From Firmicutes bacterium HGW-Firmicutes-16 (GTDB taxonomy: Bacteria > Bacillota > Clostridia > Oscillospirales > Oscillospiraceae): a stretch of DNA of 64,000 nt. The notes beneath the pieces are model-generated. The model was not told where the DNA came from. It saw only the letters and a list, made by a program, of their open reading frames with translations, and made no database searches. Numbering within the stretch: the first letter of the stretch is position 1; each line of letters starts with the position of its first letter. The stretch lies in assembly GCA_002841545.1 (NCBI GenBank), contig PGZZ01000002.1:124001-188000 (forward strand), read 5' to 3'. The position numbers and the translations under genes are program-made. Positions 32,821 through 41,268 of this stretch are shown piece after piece.

Positions 32821-33345
32821 ATGGAACGGTTCGGATTCATCCACGAAAAATTGGATATCAAAATATTGATCCTGTTTGTATTGAGCCGCCTTCCAAGCCC
32901 GGTTAGCTTCGAGACTCTTTCGGATCTTGTAATGGTAGACGACGGTTTCGACTACTTCGAATACTCACAGTGCCTTGCTGAACTCGTGCGCACAGGTCAC
33001 ATCGAACAAAACGAAAACAGCTACAAGATAACAACGCTCGGCGCGGAGCATGGCGACACTGTCGAAAGCAGCATCCCATATTCCGTTAGATCGAGAGCGG
33101 AGCGCAAAGCGCAGCCACTCATCGCAAAGATGAAGCGTGACAGGCAAATTCTGACCTCTCACGAAATGCAGAAAGACGGCGGGGTCAAGGTAAGTCTTTC
33201 ACTTTCGGACGGGATAGGCAATGTTATATCGATGTCTGTTCTGTCATCCGACGAGGAACAGGCAAAAACAATCGAAAAGAATTTCCGCAGCGGTGCGGAA
33301 AACATATATCACAAAATCATAAAACTGCTGACAGAGCAAGAATAA
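32821..33345 (+). CDS. DUF4364 family winged-helix protein
   Basis: 174-residue Firmicute protein with a predicted N-terminal winged helix (KLDIKILILFVLSRLPSPVSFETLSDLVMVDDGFDYFEYSQCLAELVRTGHI), followed by a small alpha/beta domain. Its target is unknown; it is probably a transcription factor or nucleic-acid-binding protein. ATG 32821 follows TTTGGAGGT; the upstream in-frame ATG at 32734 overlaps the promoter and is excluded. Confidence 0.85.
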   Translation: MERFGFIHEKLDIKILILFVLSRLPSPVSFETLSDLVMVDDGFDYFEYSQCLAELVRTGHIEQNENSYKITTLGAEHGDTVESSIPYSVRSRAERKAQPLIAKMKRDRQILTSHEMQKDGGVKVSLSLSDGIGNVISMSVLSSDEEQAKTIEKNFRSGAENIYHKIIKLLTEQE

Positions 33346-33362
33346 AAGAGGAAGTAAACCAA

Positions 33363-34373
33363 ATGAACACTATTATTCCGGAAGGCTACAAAAGCACGCT
33401 CAGTATCTATGATACGCAGAAAGCAATCAGCCTGTTAAAAAGGCTTTTCATCGATAGGCTCGCAGGGGAGCTCAATCTTTACCGTGTGTCCGCACCTCTT
33501 TTTGTGCAGGCAAATACGGGTATAAACGACGACCTGAACGGTGTGGAGCGCCCAGTCGCGTTCGATATCGCCAACACGAATAAGGAAGGTCAGGTCGTCC
33601 AGTCGCTTGCAAAGTGGAAGCGCATTGCGCTAAAACGCTATGATTTCTTCCCCGGCAAGGGGCTTTATACCGATATGAACGCCATAAGGCGCGACGAGGA
33701 GATGGATAACCTCCACTCCGTATATGTCGACCAGTGGGACTGGGAAAAGGTCATCGAGGCGAAGGACAGGAATCTGGATTTTCTAAAATCGCAGGTCGAA
33801 AAGATTGTTGGAGCGCTCTGCGATACGCAGATGACAATGCAGTCAATTTATCCGCAGCTTGCGCTTGGTGGTCAGCTGAACAGGAATGTCACATATATTA
33901 CCGCGCAGGAACTTGAGGATATGTACCCCGGCCTCACGCCAAAGGAACGCGAGAACGCCATAACGAAGAAATGCGGTACAGTATTTCTGATGGGCATCGG
34001 CGGAGCGCTCAAGGGCGGAAAGCCACACGACGGGCGTGCTCCAGACTATGACGATTGGGATTTAAACGGCGATATACTTTTCTGGTATGAGCCGCTCGGC
34101 TGCTCGCTTGAAGTTTCATCCATGGGTATACGCGTAAGCGCTGAGTCTCTTGACAGACAGCTTAAAATCGCCGGATGTGACAACAGAAGAGAACTCCAAT
34201 ATCACAAAATGCTTCTTAATAATGAGCTTCCACTGACAATCGGCGGCGGTATAGGTCAGTCGCGCATTTCGATGCTTCTTCTGAACAAGGTGCATGTCGG
34301 AGAGGTACAGGTCTCAATCTGGGACGAGCAGACGACCGAAGTCTGCGAAAAGGCCGGAATAATGCTACTGTGA
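33363..34373 (+). CDS. asnA: Aspartate-ammonia ligase (asparagine synthetase A)
   Basis: Makes asparagine from aspartate, ammonia and ATP. 336 residues, normal for AsnA, with class-II tRNA-synthetase-like motifs: LYRVSAPLFVQANTGINDDLNGVERPV, LAKWKRIALKRYDF, MNAIRRDEEMDNLHSVYVDQWDWEK and the C-terminal GGGIGQSRISMLLL. Lies 17 bases after the DUF4364 gene, so probably in one transcript, and ends at a long terminator. Confidence 0.97.
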   Translation: MNTIIPEGYKSTLSIYDTQKAISLLKRLFIDRLAGELNLYRVSAPLFVQANTGINDDLNGVERPVAFDIANTNKEGQVVQSLAKWKRIALKRYDFFPGKGLYTDMNAIRRDEEMDNLHSVYVDQWDWEKVIEAKDRNLDFLKSQVEKIVGALCDTQMTMQSIYPQLALGGQLNRNVTYITAQELEDMYPGLTPKERENAITKKCGTVFLMGIGGALKGGKPHDGRAPDYDDWDLNGDILFWYEPLGCSLEVSSMGIRVSAESLDRQLKIAGCDNRRELQYHKMLLNNELPLTIGGGIGQSRISMLLLNKVHVGEVQVSIWDEQTTEVCEKAGIMLL

Positions 34374-34405
34374 TTATAGTAAGTCAGGAAAGTCGAAAAC
34401 GGCAT

Positions 34406-34447
34406 TAAATAAGAAATGAGCGGACAAGTCCGCTCATTTCTTATTTA
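34406..34447. terminator. Bidirectional terminator (asnA / DUF3048 gene)
   Basis: 20-bp perfect inverted repeat (34406-34425 and 34428-34447) with only two bases between arms; A/T-rich outer pairs give T-runs on both strands. Confidence 0.93.
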
Positions 34448-34455
34448 AACCTGCT

Positions 34456-35520
34456 TTACTGCATTGTGATTGTGCTGCCTGTCGGTACTATTCCGATATA
34501 GGTCTTTCCGACTGCAAGCTCCAAAGGAGTTCCGTTTTCAAGCGTATATTTAAAACAGCTTCCGGTTCCCGCATGGCTCCATTTGATGGGAACGGTTTTG
34601 CCGTTTACGATGAAGTGTCCGGTCCCGGTTCCGTCAAGGTCAAAAGATCTGCGTCCGTAATCGTCCAGTATTTTTCCGTCCGCATATAGAACGAGGAGGT
34701 TTTTGAACTGTACGGCTTCACTTGTATTTCCGTCAATAATATCTGAACCGTACTCGGCGCCTATGTATTTGCCTGTATCAGAATGATAGGTGAAGCTTGT
34801 GTCCTTGATGCCTTCAAAGCTAACATTGACAGTCGCCGCTGAGGAAGCAGAGGAACCCAAATCGGGAGTTTCTGTGAAACTAAGACCGTAGTCGAAGGTT
34901 CCGCTATGCGTAGTATTGTAGCCGAGCTTGGTTACGCAATCAAGTACCTTTTCTGAGGTTGTGAAAAGGCTGTGCTCGGAACCGTACTTCATACGATTCT
35001 GGTCACGGTAGAACGTAGTACCCGAGTATGCGCCGCGAACGCCGTCGATGTTGTCAACGCCCTTCGAGGATATATCAGTATACGCCTGATCGCTGCCGCC
35101 GGCGTGGACATAGATAGCGTCATAAGCAAGGGCAAGTTCTATGTAATACGGACGAGAGGAACGCATGCTTCCGATTTCGCCGACGCCGTTAATGTCCGAG
35201 AAAATTGCCTCGAAACGGGTAATGTTGCCCTCTGCGAGGACTTCATATAGAATGTCGGCCTTGGAGATGCCATCCTGAGGGCGAGCAACACCGAGATTGT
35301 TTAGCATGACTGCGTAGGGCCGCTTTGCGCTTATGTCTGCCGAAATAGCTTCGCCGGTAAGAGGATTGGTAATTGCTTCAGGCGTTGGGGTCGCGTCCGG
35401 CGTCGCAGACGGGACATTGACCGAAGGTGGCTCCGGTGAGAGCTCCGTGGTCGGGTTCTTTTTTCCGCAGGCTGCAAGCAGCACGAGTAGGGCTAAAATA
35501 ACGGGAAATAATTTCTTCAT
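34456..35520 (-). CDS. DUF3048 domain lipoprotein (YerB family)
   Basis: 354 residues from ATG 35520 behind CGGAGGT. Lipoprotein signal MKKLFPVILALLVLLAAC with the lipidated Cys at 18, a Pro/Thr-rich linker to about 50, then the DUF3048 N and C domains (NPLTGEAIS, RPYAVMLNNLGVARPQDGISKADILYEVLAEGNITRFEAIF, IGSMRSSRPYYIELA). Found in Firmicutes outside the membrane; function not established. An in-frame extension to 35616 lies within the promoter region and is rejected. Confidence 0.88.
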   Translation of the reverse strand: MKKLFPVILALLVLLAACGKKNPTTELSPEPPSVNVPSATPDATPTPEAITNPLTGEAISADISAKRPYAVMLNNLGVARPQDGISKADILYEVLAEGNITRFEAIFSDINGVGEIGSMRSSRPYYIELALAYDAIYVHAGGSDQAYTDISSKGVDNIDGVRGAYSGTTFYRDQNRMKYGSEHSLFTTSEKVLDCVTKLGYNTTHSGTFDYGLSFTETPDLGSSASSAATVNVSFEGIKDTSFTYHSDTGKYIGAEYGSDIIDGNTSEAVQFKNLLVLYADGKILDDYGRRSFDLDGTGTGHFIVNGKTVPIKWSHAGTGSCFKYTLENGTPLELAVGKTYIGIVPTGSTITMQ

Positions 35521-35587
35521 ATGTACCTCCGTGATTATAAAGCAGATGAGTCGAAATGTGTCAATTTCGGTCGCAACTTTAAACTGT

Positions 35588-35638
35588 ATAATACTCTCAT
35601 TTTGCGCTATTGTCAAACCTGATAAGAGGTGATAGAAT
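35588..35638. promoter_or_regulatory. Divergent promoters sharing one -35 position
   Basis: Plus strand: TTGTCA (35610-35615), 17-base spacer, TAGAAT (35633-35638) for the UPF0340 gene. Minus strand: TTGACA (35611-35616), 17-base spacer, TATTAT (35588-35593) for the DUF3048 gene. The two -35 hexamers overlap by five bases on opposite strands, so polymerase can hardly bind both at once. Confidence 0.82.
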
Positions 35639-35680
35639 ATATTGGAATCGAAAATCCATCAATGCAAGGAAGTAATTTCA

Positions 35681-36220
35681 ATGTACGAAGAAGTGAAAAA
35701 AGCCTCGCTCGACGCGATTAATGAGCTTCTTGCGGAAGCAAAGCTTCAAAAAGGACAAATCGTTGTCGTCGGCTGTTCATCAAGCGAAATTGTGGGCGAA
35801 ATAATCGGAAAAGGCTCCGTACCGGAAGCAGCGGAGGCGGTGCTGGAGGCTATTCTCCCAATAATAAATAAAAACAGTCTCTATCTCGCCGCTCAGTGCT
35901 GTGAGCATTTGAACAGGGCGCTCGTTATTGAGCGTGAAGCAGCCGTGATTTACGGATATGAGATTGTAATGGCAGTGCCGAAGGCAAAGGCCGGCGGCTC
36001 CTTTGCGACCGCAGCTTTCCTCAATTTCCGCGATCCGGTTCTTGTAGAGCATGTTAAAGCCTCAGCGGGACTTGACATCGGAGGAACGCTCATCGGGATG
36101 CACCTGCGCGATGTTGCCATTCCGTTACGCTTGAATACGAAGAAAATCGGAGAGGCTTTTGTCTCAGCCGCGCGCACACGCCCGAAGTATATCGGAGGAG
36201 CGAGAGCGCAGTACGAATAG
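35681..36220 (+). CDS. UPF0340 / TIGR01440 family protein (YwlG-like)
   Basis: 179-residue protein of the TIGR01440 family, thiamine-transferase-like fold reported for relatives, cellular role unknown. Motifs: VVGCSSSEIVGEIIGKGS, AAQCCEHLNRALVIEREAA, VPKAKAGGSFATAAFLNFRDPV, DIGGTLIGMHLRDVAIPLR. ATG 35681 follows AAGGAAG; an in-frame TTG at 35642 sits at the expected transcription start and is unlikely. Confidence 0.88.
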   Translation: MYEEVKKASLDAINELLAEAKLQKGQIVVVGCSSSEIVGEIIGKGSVPEAAEAVLEAILPIINKNSLYLAAQCCEHLNRALVIEREAAVIYGYEIVMAVPKAKAGGSFATAAFLNFRDPVLVEHVKASAGLDIGGTLIGMHLRDVAIPLRLNTKKIGEAFVSAARTRPKYIGGARAQYE

Positions 36221-36347
36221 AATAATGGACAGGGCGGCGCTTCTGGAAAACGGATACGCCGTCTTTTGCTGTCAAAAAATATTTTAGCAAATTATTGCAA
36301 ATCAAAAAGAATTTTAGAAAAAAACCTTTTCTCGAAACTGTCCGCTG

Positions 36348-36356
36348 TGGTATAAT
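36348..36356 (+). promoter_or_regulatory. Extended -10 promoter of nfnAB
   Basis: TGGTATAAT with no good -35 box; 43 bases before nfnA. The upstream 100 bases are otherwise A-rich, with a weak GC hairpin near 36232-36262 that may end the preceding transcript. Confidence 0.6.
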
Positions 36357-36398
36357 GAATTAATTCAAGAAAATATAGCACTGCTAAAGGAGGCTGTA

Positions 36399-37250
36399 AT
36401 GTTTAAAATCGTTAAAAAGAGAATCCTCAATACGGCGGGTACCACAATCGAAATGGTTGTCGATGCTCCGCTTGTTGCGAGAAAATGTCTTGCTGGACAA
36501 TTTATAATTTTTCGTATTGACGAATTTGGTGAACGCGTGCCGCTTACCATAGCGGATTATGACCGCGAAAAAGGCACTGTGACGATTATGTTCCAGCCCG
36601 TTGGCAGGTCGACAATGATGCTCGCCGAGCTTAACGAGGGCGATTACATGCTTGATTTCGTCGGACCGCTAGGAAGGCCGACCGAAATGGACGGCTTAAA
36701 GTGTGTGGCGGTTGTAGGCGGCGGCGTCGGATGCGCGATTGCCTATCCTGTTGCCAAGGCGATGTTCGCAAAGGGCATCGAGGTCGATATGATAGCGGGC
36801 TTCCGCTCAAAAGATATTGTTATGCTCGAACCGGAGATGAAGGCAAACAGCACAAATCTCTACATCACGACAGATGACGGTTCCTATGCCGAAAAAGGCT
36901 TTGTTACCGACAAGCTGAAAGCGCTCATAGAGTCTGGCAGGGAATATGACGAAGTCGTGGCAATCGGTCCCGGAATCATGATGAAATTCGTGAGTCTTGC
37001 GACTAAACCCTATGGAATAAAAACTATGGTCTCGCTCAATCCGATTATGATTGACGGAACCGGTATGTGCGGTGGCTGCCGCGTATCTGTCGGCGGTGAA
37101 ACGAAATTTGCCTGTGTCGACGGACCGGAGTTCGACGGACATCTAGTCGATTGGGACGAGCTTCTGCGCCGCGGCGCATTCTATAAGGATGAAGAATCCG
37201 GGCAGAAAGAACACATCTGCCGTATGACGGGAGGTGTCCGCAATGGCTGA
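36399..37250 (+). CDS. nfnA: NADH-dependent ferredoxin:NADP+ oxidoreductase small subunit (NfnA-like)
   Basis: FAD and [2Fe-2S] subunit of the bifurcating Nfn complex, which couples NADH and reduced ferredoxin to NADP+ reduction; homologous to SudB. 283 residues: FAD-binding barrel (about 1-95), NAD-binding fold with VAVVGGGVGCAIAYPVAKAM near 106, and the C-terminal iron-sulfur cysteines in TGMCGGCRVSVGGETKFACVDGPEFDGH. It overlaps the large subunit gene by eight bases, which fixes the pairing. Confidence 0.9.
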   Translation: MFKIVKKRILNTAGTTIEMVVDAPLVARKCLAGQFIIFRIDEFGERVPLTIADYDREKGTVTIMFQPVGRSTMMLAELNEGDYMLDFVGPLGRPTEMDGLKCVAVVGGGVGCAIAYPVAKAMFAKGIEVDMIAGFRSKDIVMLEPEMKANSTNLYITTDDGSYAEKGFVTDKLKALIESGREYDEVVAIGPGIMMKFVSLATKPYGIKTMVSLNPIMIDGTGMCGGCRVSVGGETKFACVDGPEFDGHLVDWDELLRRGAFYKDEESGQKEHICRMTGGVRNG

Positions 37251-38637
37251 TATGTCGCCGAACAAGAACGCAATGCCCGAGCAGGAACCTCAGGTGCGCA
37301 ACAAGAATTTTCTTGAAGTCTCTCTGGGCTACAACGCCGATTTGGCAAAAAGCGAGGCAAACCGATGCCTAAACTGTAAGAACAAGCCCTGTATTTCCGG
37401 CTGCCCTGTCAATGTGCGTATTCCGGAATTCATTACGAAGTGCGCCGAAGGCGAATTCGAAGAGGCTTATGAGATAATTACATCAACAAATTCTCTGCCC
37501 GCCGTATGCGGCAGAGTTTGTCCCCAGGAAAGCCAGTGCGAAGGCAAGTGTGTCCGCGGGATTAAGGGTGAACCTGTAGCAATCGGCCGTCTTGAGCGCT
37601 TTGTTGCGGATTTACATAGAGCAAATGCTTCAGGCGCAGTTCAAACGGTTGAAAAAATCGAAACCAACGGTCACAGGGTCGCTGTTATCGGTTCCGGCCC
37701 GGCAGGACTTACCTGCGCGGGTGACCTTGCGCGTTTGGGCTATGAAGTGACTATATTTGAAGCCTTCCATAAGCCGGGCGGCGTGCTGGTTTACGGCATC
37801 CCCGAATTTCGTTTACCTAAAGCTATCGTACAGAGCGAAATTGATAACCTCGTAAATCAAGGTGTTAAAATGGTCACGAATGCCGTTGTAGGCAGGGCTA
37901 TGAGCATTGACGAGCTCTTTGAAGAAGGGTTTGAGGCCGTGTTCATCGGATCCGGCGCGGGACTTCCGCAGTTTTTGAATATTCCGGGAGAAAGTCTGCT
38001 CGGCGTTTATTCGGCAAACGAATATTTGACGAGAATCAACCTTATGAAAGCCTATCTGCCCGAATACGAAACGCCGATTAAGCAGGTTAAGCGCGTTGCA
38101 GTAGTGGGCGGCGGAAACGTCGCGATGGACTCTGCGCGCTGCGCGAAGCGTATGGGCGCGGATGAGGTTTACATTGTCTATCGCCGCAGCATTGAGGAAC
38201 TTCCGGCAAGGAAAGAAGAAGTCCATCACGCTATGGAGGAGGGCGTCATATTTAAGCTCCTTAATAACCCCATCGGCGTAATTGGCGATGAAAACGGTTA
38301 TGTTAAAGGTATTGAGTGTCTGCAAATGGAGCTTGGCGAGCCCGATGAGAGCGGTCGCCGCAGACCGGTCGAGATAAAAGGCTCGAACTTCGTCCTAGAC
38401 GTTGACGCGGTCATAATCGCAATCGGAACAAGCCCTAACCCGCTTATCAAGTCCACGACGGAAGGGCTTGAAACAAACAAAAAGGGCTGTATAATTGCTG
38501 ACGAAACTGCCGCAACGTCAAGAGCCGGTGTTTTCGCAGGAGGCGATGCTGTTACGGGCGCCGCAACCGTCATTCTTGCGATGGGCGCAGGAAAAACCGC
38601 CGCGCAAAGTATAGATCAGTACATTAGAAGCAAATAA
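37243..38637 (+). CDS. nfnB: NfnB large subunit (annotated also as NADPH-dependent glutamate synthase small chain)
   Basis: 464 residues; carries two [4Fe-4S] clusters at the N terminus (CLNCKNKPCISGCPV, then CGRVCPQESQCEGKC), an FAD-binding site VAVIGSGPAGLTCAGDLARLG near 146, an NADPH-binding site VAVVGGGNVAMDSARCAKRMG near 285 and the FAD end motif GVFAGGDAVTGAATVILAMGAGK. ATG 37243 follows GGGAGGT; a GTG at 37234 is in frame but too close. Pairing with NfnA favours the bifurcating complex over GltD, since no gltB is near. Confidence 0.92.
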   Translation: MADMSPNKNAMPEQEPQVRNKNFLEVSLGYNADLAKSEANRCLNCKNKPCISGCPVNVRIPEFITKCAEGEFEEAYEIITSTNSLPAVCGRVCPQESQCEGKCVRGIKGEPVAIGRLERFVADLHRANASGAVQTVEKIETNGHRVAVIGSGPAGLTCAGDLARLGYEVTIFEAFHKPGGVLVYGIPEFRLPKAIVQSEIDNLVNQGVKMVTNAVVGRAMSIDELFEEGFEAVFIGSGAGLPQFLNIPGESLLGVYSANEYLTRINLMKAYLPEYETPIKQVKRVAVVGGGNVAMDSARCAKRMGADEVYIVYRRSIEELPARKEEVHHAMEEGVIFKLLNNPIGVIGDENGYVKGIECLQMELGEPDESGRRRPVEIKGSNFVLDVDAVIIAIGTSPNPLIKSTTEGLETNKKGCIIADETAATSRAGVFAGGDAVTGAATVILAMGAGKTAAQSIDQYIRSK

Positions 38638-38640
38638 TAA

Positions 38641-38670
38641 TAGCGGGACCGCAACAGCGCGGTCCCGCTA
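38641..38670. terminator. Terminator between nfnB and the CoaX-like gene
   Basis: 12-bp GC-rich perfect stem (38641-38652 and 38659-38670) with a six-base loop, between convergent genes; tail TAAACTATTATTGTTTT. Confidence 0.85.
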
Positions 38671-38688
38671 TAAACTATTATTGTTTTA

Positions 38689-39459
38689 TCAGCGCTTGTT
38701 CTTTTTGTATATCATCCAGAGTCCGCGCATCAGAATTTCCTTGTCGGTAATCATGCATTGTCTCTTGCAGTAAGGCGAGATAGTCTCCGCCCAGTCACCG
38801 CAAACGACAACCGAAACAGGCTCTCCCAGCTCGGACTCGACTCTTTCGAGCAGCCCGTCAATCATTGCCGCAGAGCCGTGGACGATGCCGCTCTGGATGC
38901 AGGTGTTTGTTGTTTTGCAGATCACCTGTGGCGTTGGGGTTATACTCACGTTTGAGAGCATAGCGGCGCCGCTCGCAAGAGCCTCCTGCGAAACCATAGG
39001 TCCGGGGCTTATAATGCCACCAATGTAATTTCCGCTCTTGTCAATTATTCCCATTGCAATCGCCGTACCCATAACAACAATGACACAGGGCAGGGGATAA
39101 TCCGCAATTGCGGCAACTGCGGATGCAACAAAGTCACCGCCAAGCTCGGTGGGGTCTTCAAGCCTGATATTGAGCCCCGTTTTGATGCCGGGACCAATAA
39201 TCGAAGGGATGCGTCCGGTCACGAGCGCAACAGCGTCCTTGATGATAGCCGTCAGAGGAGGGACAACGGAGGAAATAATCGCGCCCTCAACGCTCTTGAT
39301 ATCGAAACCGCGCTGACGAAAAGCCATTTCGATAAGAACGGCGTATTCATCAGCTGTCTTGCTCCTGTCCGATGAAAGCCTCAGCATAAAAAGCGCTTTG
39401 CCTTCGTCCATAACGGCGAAAACTGCGCTGGTATTGTTTATATCGACAGTAAGAATCAT
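38689..39459 (-). CDS. Type III pantothenate kinase-like protein with altered active site
   Basis: 256 residues, full length for CoaX, the enzyme that phosphorylates pantothenate in coenzyme A synthesis. Overall pattern is CoaX: ISSVVPPL, GPGIKTGLNI, GGIISPGPMVSQEAL, IQSGIVHG. But motifs differ: DxGNT is DINNT (N8 for Gly), GADR is GGDF (D109 kept, F110 for Arg), DFGTAT is VMGTAI (V129 for Asp) and the late TGG is CGD. It may be an inactive paralogue, a regulator or a kinase with other needs. A second canonical CoaX may exist elsewhere. Single minus-strand gene. Confidence 0.8.
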   Translation of the reverse strand: MILTVDINNTSAVFAVMDEGKALFMLRLSSDRSKTADEYAVLIEMAFRQRGFDIKSVEGAIISSVVPPLTAIIKDAVALVTGRIPSIIGPGIKTGLNIRLEDPTELGGDFVASAVAAIADYPLPCVIVVMGTAIAMGIIDKSGNYIGGIISPGPMVSQEALASGAAMLSNVSITPTPQVICKTTNTCIQSGIVHGSAAMIDGLLERVESELGEPVSVVVCGDWAETISPYCKRQCMITDKEILMRGLWMIYKKNKR

Positions 39460-39583
39460 ATAAACGCCTCATTATATAAAATTCAATATATCGTTATTAC
39501 TCTACCAAAATAAATCGCTTATGTCAAATATATGAATAGCGTATATTTATGCACAAAAATACCCTTCGCAATTAAAATAAGTC

Positions 39584-39612
39584 TTGCAAATGCTTATTTT
39601 TTATGGTATTAT
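39584..39612 (+). promoter_or_regulatory. Promoter of the rimP-nusA-infB operon
   Basis: TTGCAA (39584-39589), 17-base spacer, TATTAT (39607-39612). RNA would start near 39619. Confidence 0.85.
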
Positions 39613-39642
39613 ACACCTGTTAGTGAAGGAAGCGTGAGTGTT

Positions 39643-39666
39643 GAGTGGGTTCTCCCACTCTTTTTA
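39643..39666 (+). terminator. Leader attenuator of the rimP-nusA operon
   Basis: Stem GAGTGGG/CCCACTC (39643-39649 and 39654-39660), TTCT loop, then TTTTT: a complete intrinsic terminator about 25 bases after the transcription start and 43 bases before rimP, with no gene in between. In Bacillus subtilis NusA-stimulated termination in this operon's leader gives feedback control; the same logic fits here by inference. Confidence 0.8.
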
Positions 39667-39708
39667 TTGATTAGAAAAAAATTGTAAGAATATGGAAATT
39701 GGTGCTGT

Positions 39709-40161
39709 ATGAGTAAGATTATCGACATTGTTACTGAGCTTGCCCGTCCGGTTGTTGAGGGATTTGGTTGTGAGCTTTGGGACGTTGAGTATGCTTCAGA
39801 GGGCGGACAATGGTATCTCCGGATATACATCGATAAGGACGAAGGAATCTCGATTAATGACTGCGAGAACGTAAGCCGTGCGCTTGATCCGATTCTTGAC
39901 GAAAAAGACCCTGTTCCGACCAACTATATTTTTGAGGTCTCATCAGCGGGGCTGACAAGGCAGCTTAAGCTGCCCGCGCATTTTCAGAAGTTTTTAGGTG
40001 AAACTGTTGAGGTAAAGCTATATAAGCCGCTCGACGGAACAAAGCTTTATAAGGGCATTCTTTCAGCATACGAAAAAGGAACTGTTACGCTTAATTGCGG
40101 CGACAATACGATAAATTTTACTAAAGAACAGATTGCAGGCGTACACATAAGTCTGCTTTGA
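39709..40161 (+). CDS. rimP: Ribosome maturation factor RimP
   Basis: Assists 30S subunit maturation. 150 residues with the N-terminal domain motif GCELWDVEYASEGGQWYLRIYIDKDEGISINDCE, the hinge FEVSSAGLTRQLK and a C-terminal SH3-like domain. First gene of the nusA operon; its upstream leader holds an intrinsic terminator. No clear AGGAGG is seen before ATG 39709 (only a weak GGAAATTGG stretch), so translation may be modest. Confidence 0.95.
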   Translation: MSKIIDIVTELARPVVEGFGCELWDVEYASEGGQWYLRIYIDKDEGISINDCENVSRALDPILDEKDPVPTNYIFEVSSAGLTRQLKLPAHFQKFLGETVEVKLYKPLDGTKLYKGILSAYEKGTVTLNCGDNTINFTKEQIAGVHISLL

Positions 40162-40179
40162 TTTCGAAAGGAACAATAT

Positions 40180-41238
40180 ATGAACGCTGATTTTTTTGCG
40201 GCACTCGATGATATAGAAAAAGAGAAGGGCATACCCAAGAGCTATATGTTCGAAAAGATTACGCAGGCTCTTTTGGCTGCGTATAAAAAGGATAATCCAG
40301 CCTGTGCTGATAACGTTGTCATTAATATGGACGACGAGAAGAAGCGCATTGATATGTACCTCCGAATTGAGGTCGTTGATGAGGTTGAAAACCCTGCGAC
40401 ACAGATGCTTCTTGAGGCGGCACAGAGCCACTCGAAGCGCGCAAAGGTCGGCAGCTTTGTTGAAGTCCCGATTGAAACAAAGAAATTCGGGCGTATTGCC
40501 GCTCAGGCAGCTAAACAGGTCATCATCCAAGGAATCAGAGAAGCAGAACGCGGTATTATTTTCGATGAGTTTACATCGAAAGAGCAGGAGATACTAACAG
40601 GCACGGTATCGAGAGTCGAGCCGCGTACAGGCAGTATATCAATTAAAATAAACTCGAATTCCGAATACACCGAGGCGATGCTATCACCCAATGAACAAAT
40701 CAAGGGGGAGAGACTCATCGAAGGCCAGTTGGTCAAGGTATATGTGGTCGAGGTCAGAAAGTCCACAAGAGGACCGCAGGTTCTTATATCACGTACACAT
40801 CCGGGACTTGTCAAGCGCCTGTTCGAGATCGAGGTGCCGGAGATATTTGACGGTATTGTCGAAATCAAGAGCATCGCTAGAGAAGCGGGAAGCCGCACGA
40901 AAATTGCCGTTTGGTCAAATGATCCCGACGTAGACCCAATAGGCGCCTGCGTTGGTCCCAAGGGCGGACGCGTAGCCGGCATTGTCTCTGAGCTTGGCGG
41001 GGAAAAGATTGATATCATCAAATACAGCGAACAGCCTGACGAGTTTATTTCCGAGGCACTTTCTCCGGCTGATACCGTTTCTGTCACGATGCTTGATGAG
41101 GGCAAAAGCTGTAGGGCTGTCGTACCCGACTCTCAGCTTTCGCTTGCAATCGGTAAAGAAGGACAGAATGTCCGTCTTGCGGCAAAGCTGACCGGTTATA
41201 AAATTGATATTAAGCCCGAATCCGAGGGGAGCTACTAA
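40180..41238 (+). CDS. nusA: Transcription termination/antitermination factor NusA
   Basis: Binds RNA polymerase and nascent RNA, modulating pausing and termination. 352 residues: N-terminal polymerase-binding domain (1-125), S1 domain (about 135-200, LTGTVSRVEPRTGSISIKI), KH1 (about 230-300, DPIGACVGPKGGRVAGIVSELGGEKIDII) and KH2 (about 305-350, LAIGKEGQNVRLAAKLTGYKIDI). It lacks the acidic C-terminal repeats of E. coli, as is usual in Firmicutes. AAAGGA precedes the ATG. Confidence 0.97.
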   Translation: MNADFFAALDDIEKEKGIPKSYMFEKITQALLAAYKKDNPACADNVVINMDDEKKRIDMYLRIEVVDEVENPATQMLLEAAQSHSKRAKVGSFVEVPIETKKFGRIAAQAAKQVIIQGIREAERGIIFDEFTSKEQEILTGTVSRVEPRTGSISIKINSNSEYTEAMLSPNEQIKGERLIEGQLVKVYVVEVRKSTRGPQVLISRTHPGLVKRLFEIEVPEIFDGIVEIKSIAREAGSRTKIAVWSNDPDVDPIGACVGPKGGRVAGIVSELGGEKIDIIKYSEQPDEFISEALSPADTVSVTMLDEGKSCRAVVPDSQLSLAIGKEGQNVRLAAKLTGYKIDIKPESEGSY

Positions 41239-41268
41239 TAAACATAATGTCCGAAAGGGGTGGCCGAA

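Noticed and set aside
37243-38637. Glutamate synthase small subunit GltD
   Set aside because: Sequence alone allows it, but overlap with an NfnA/SudB-type partner and absence of gltB favour NfnB.
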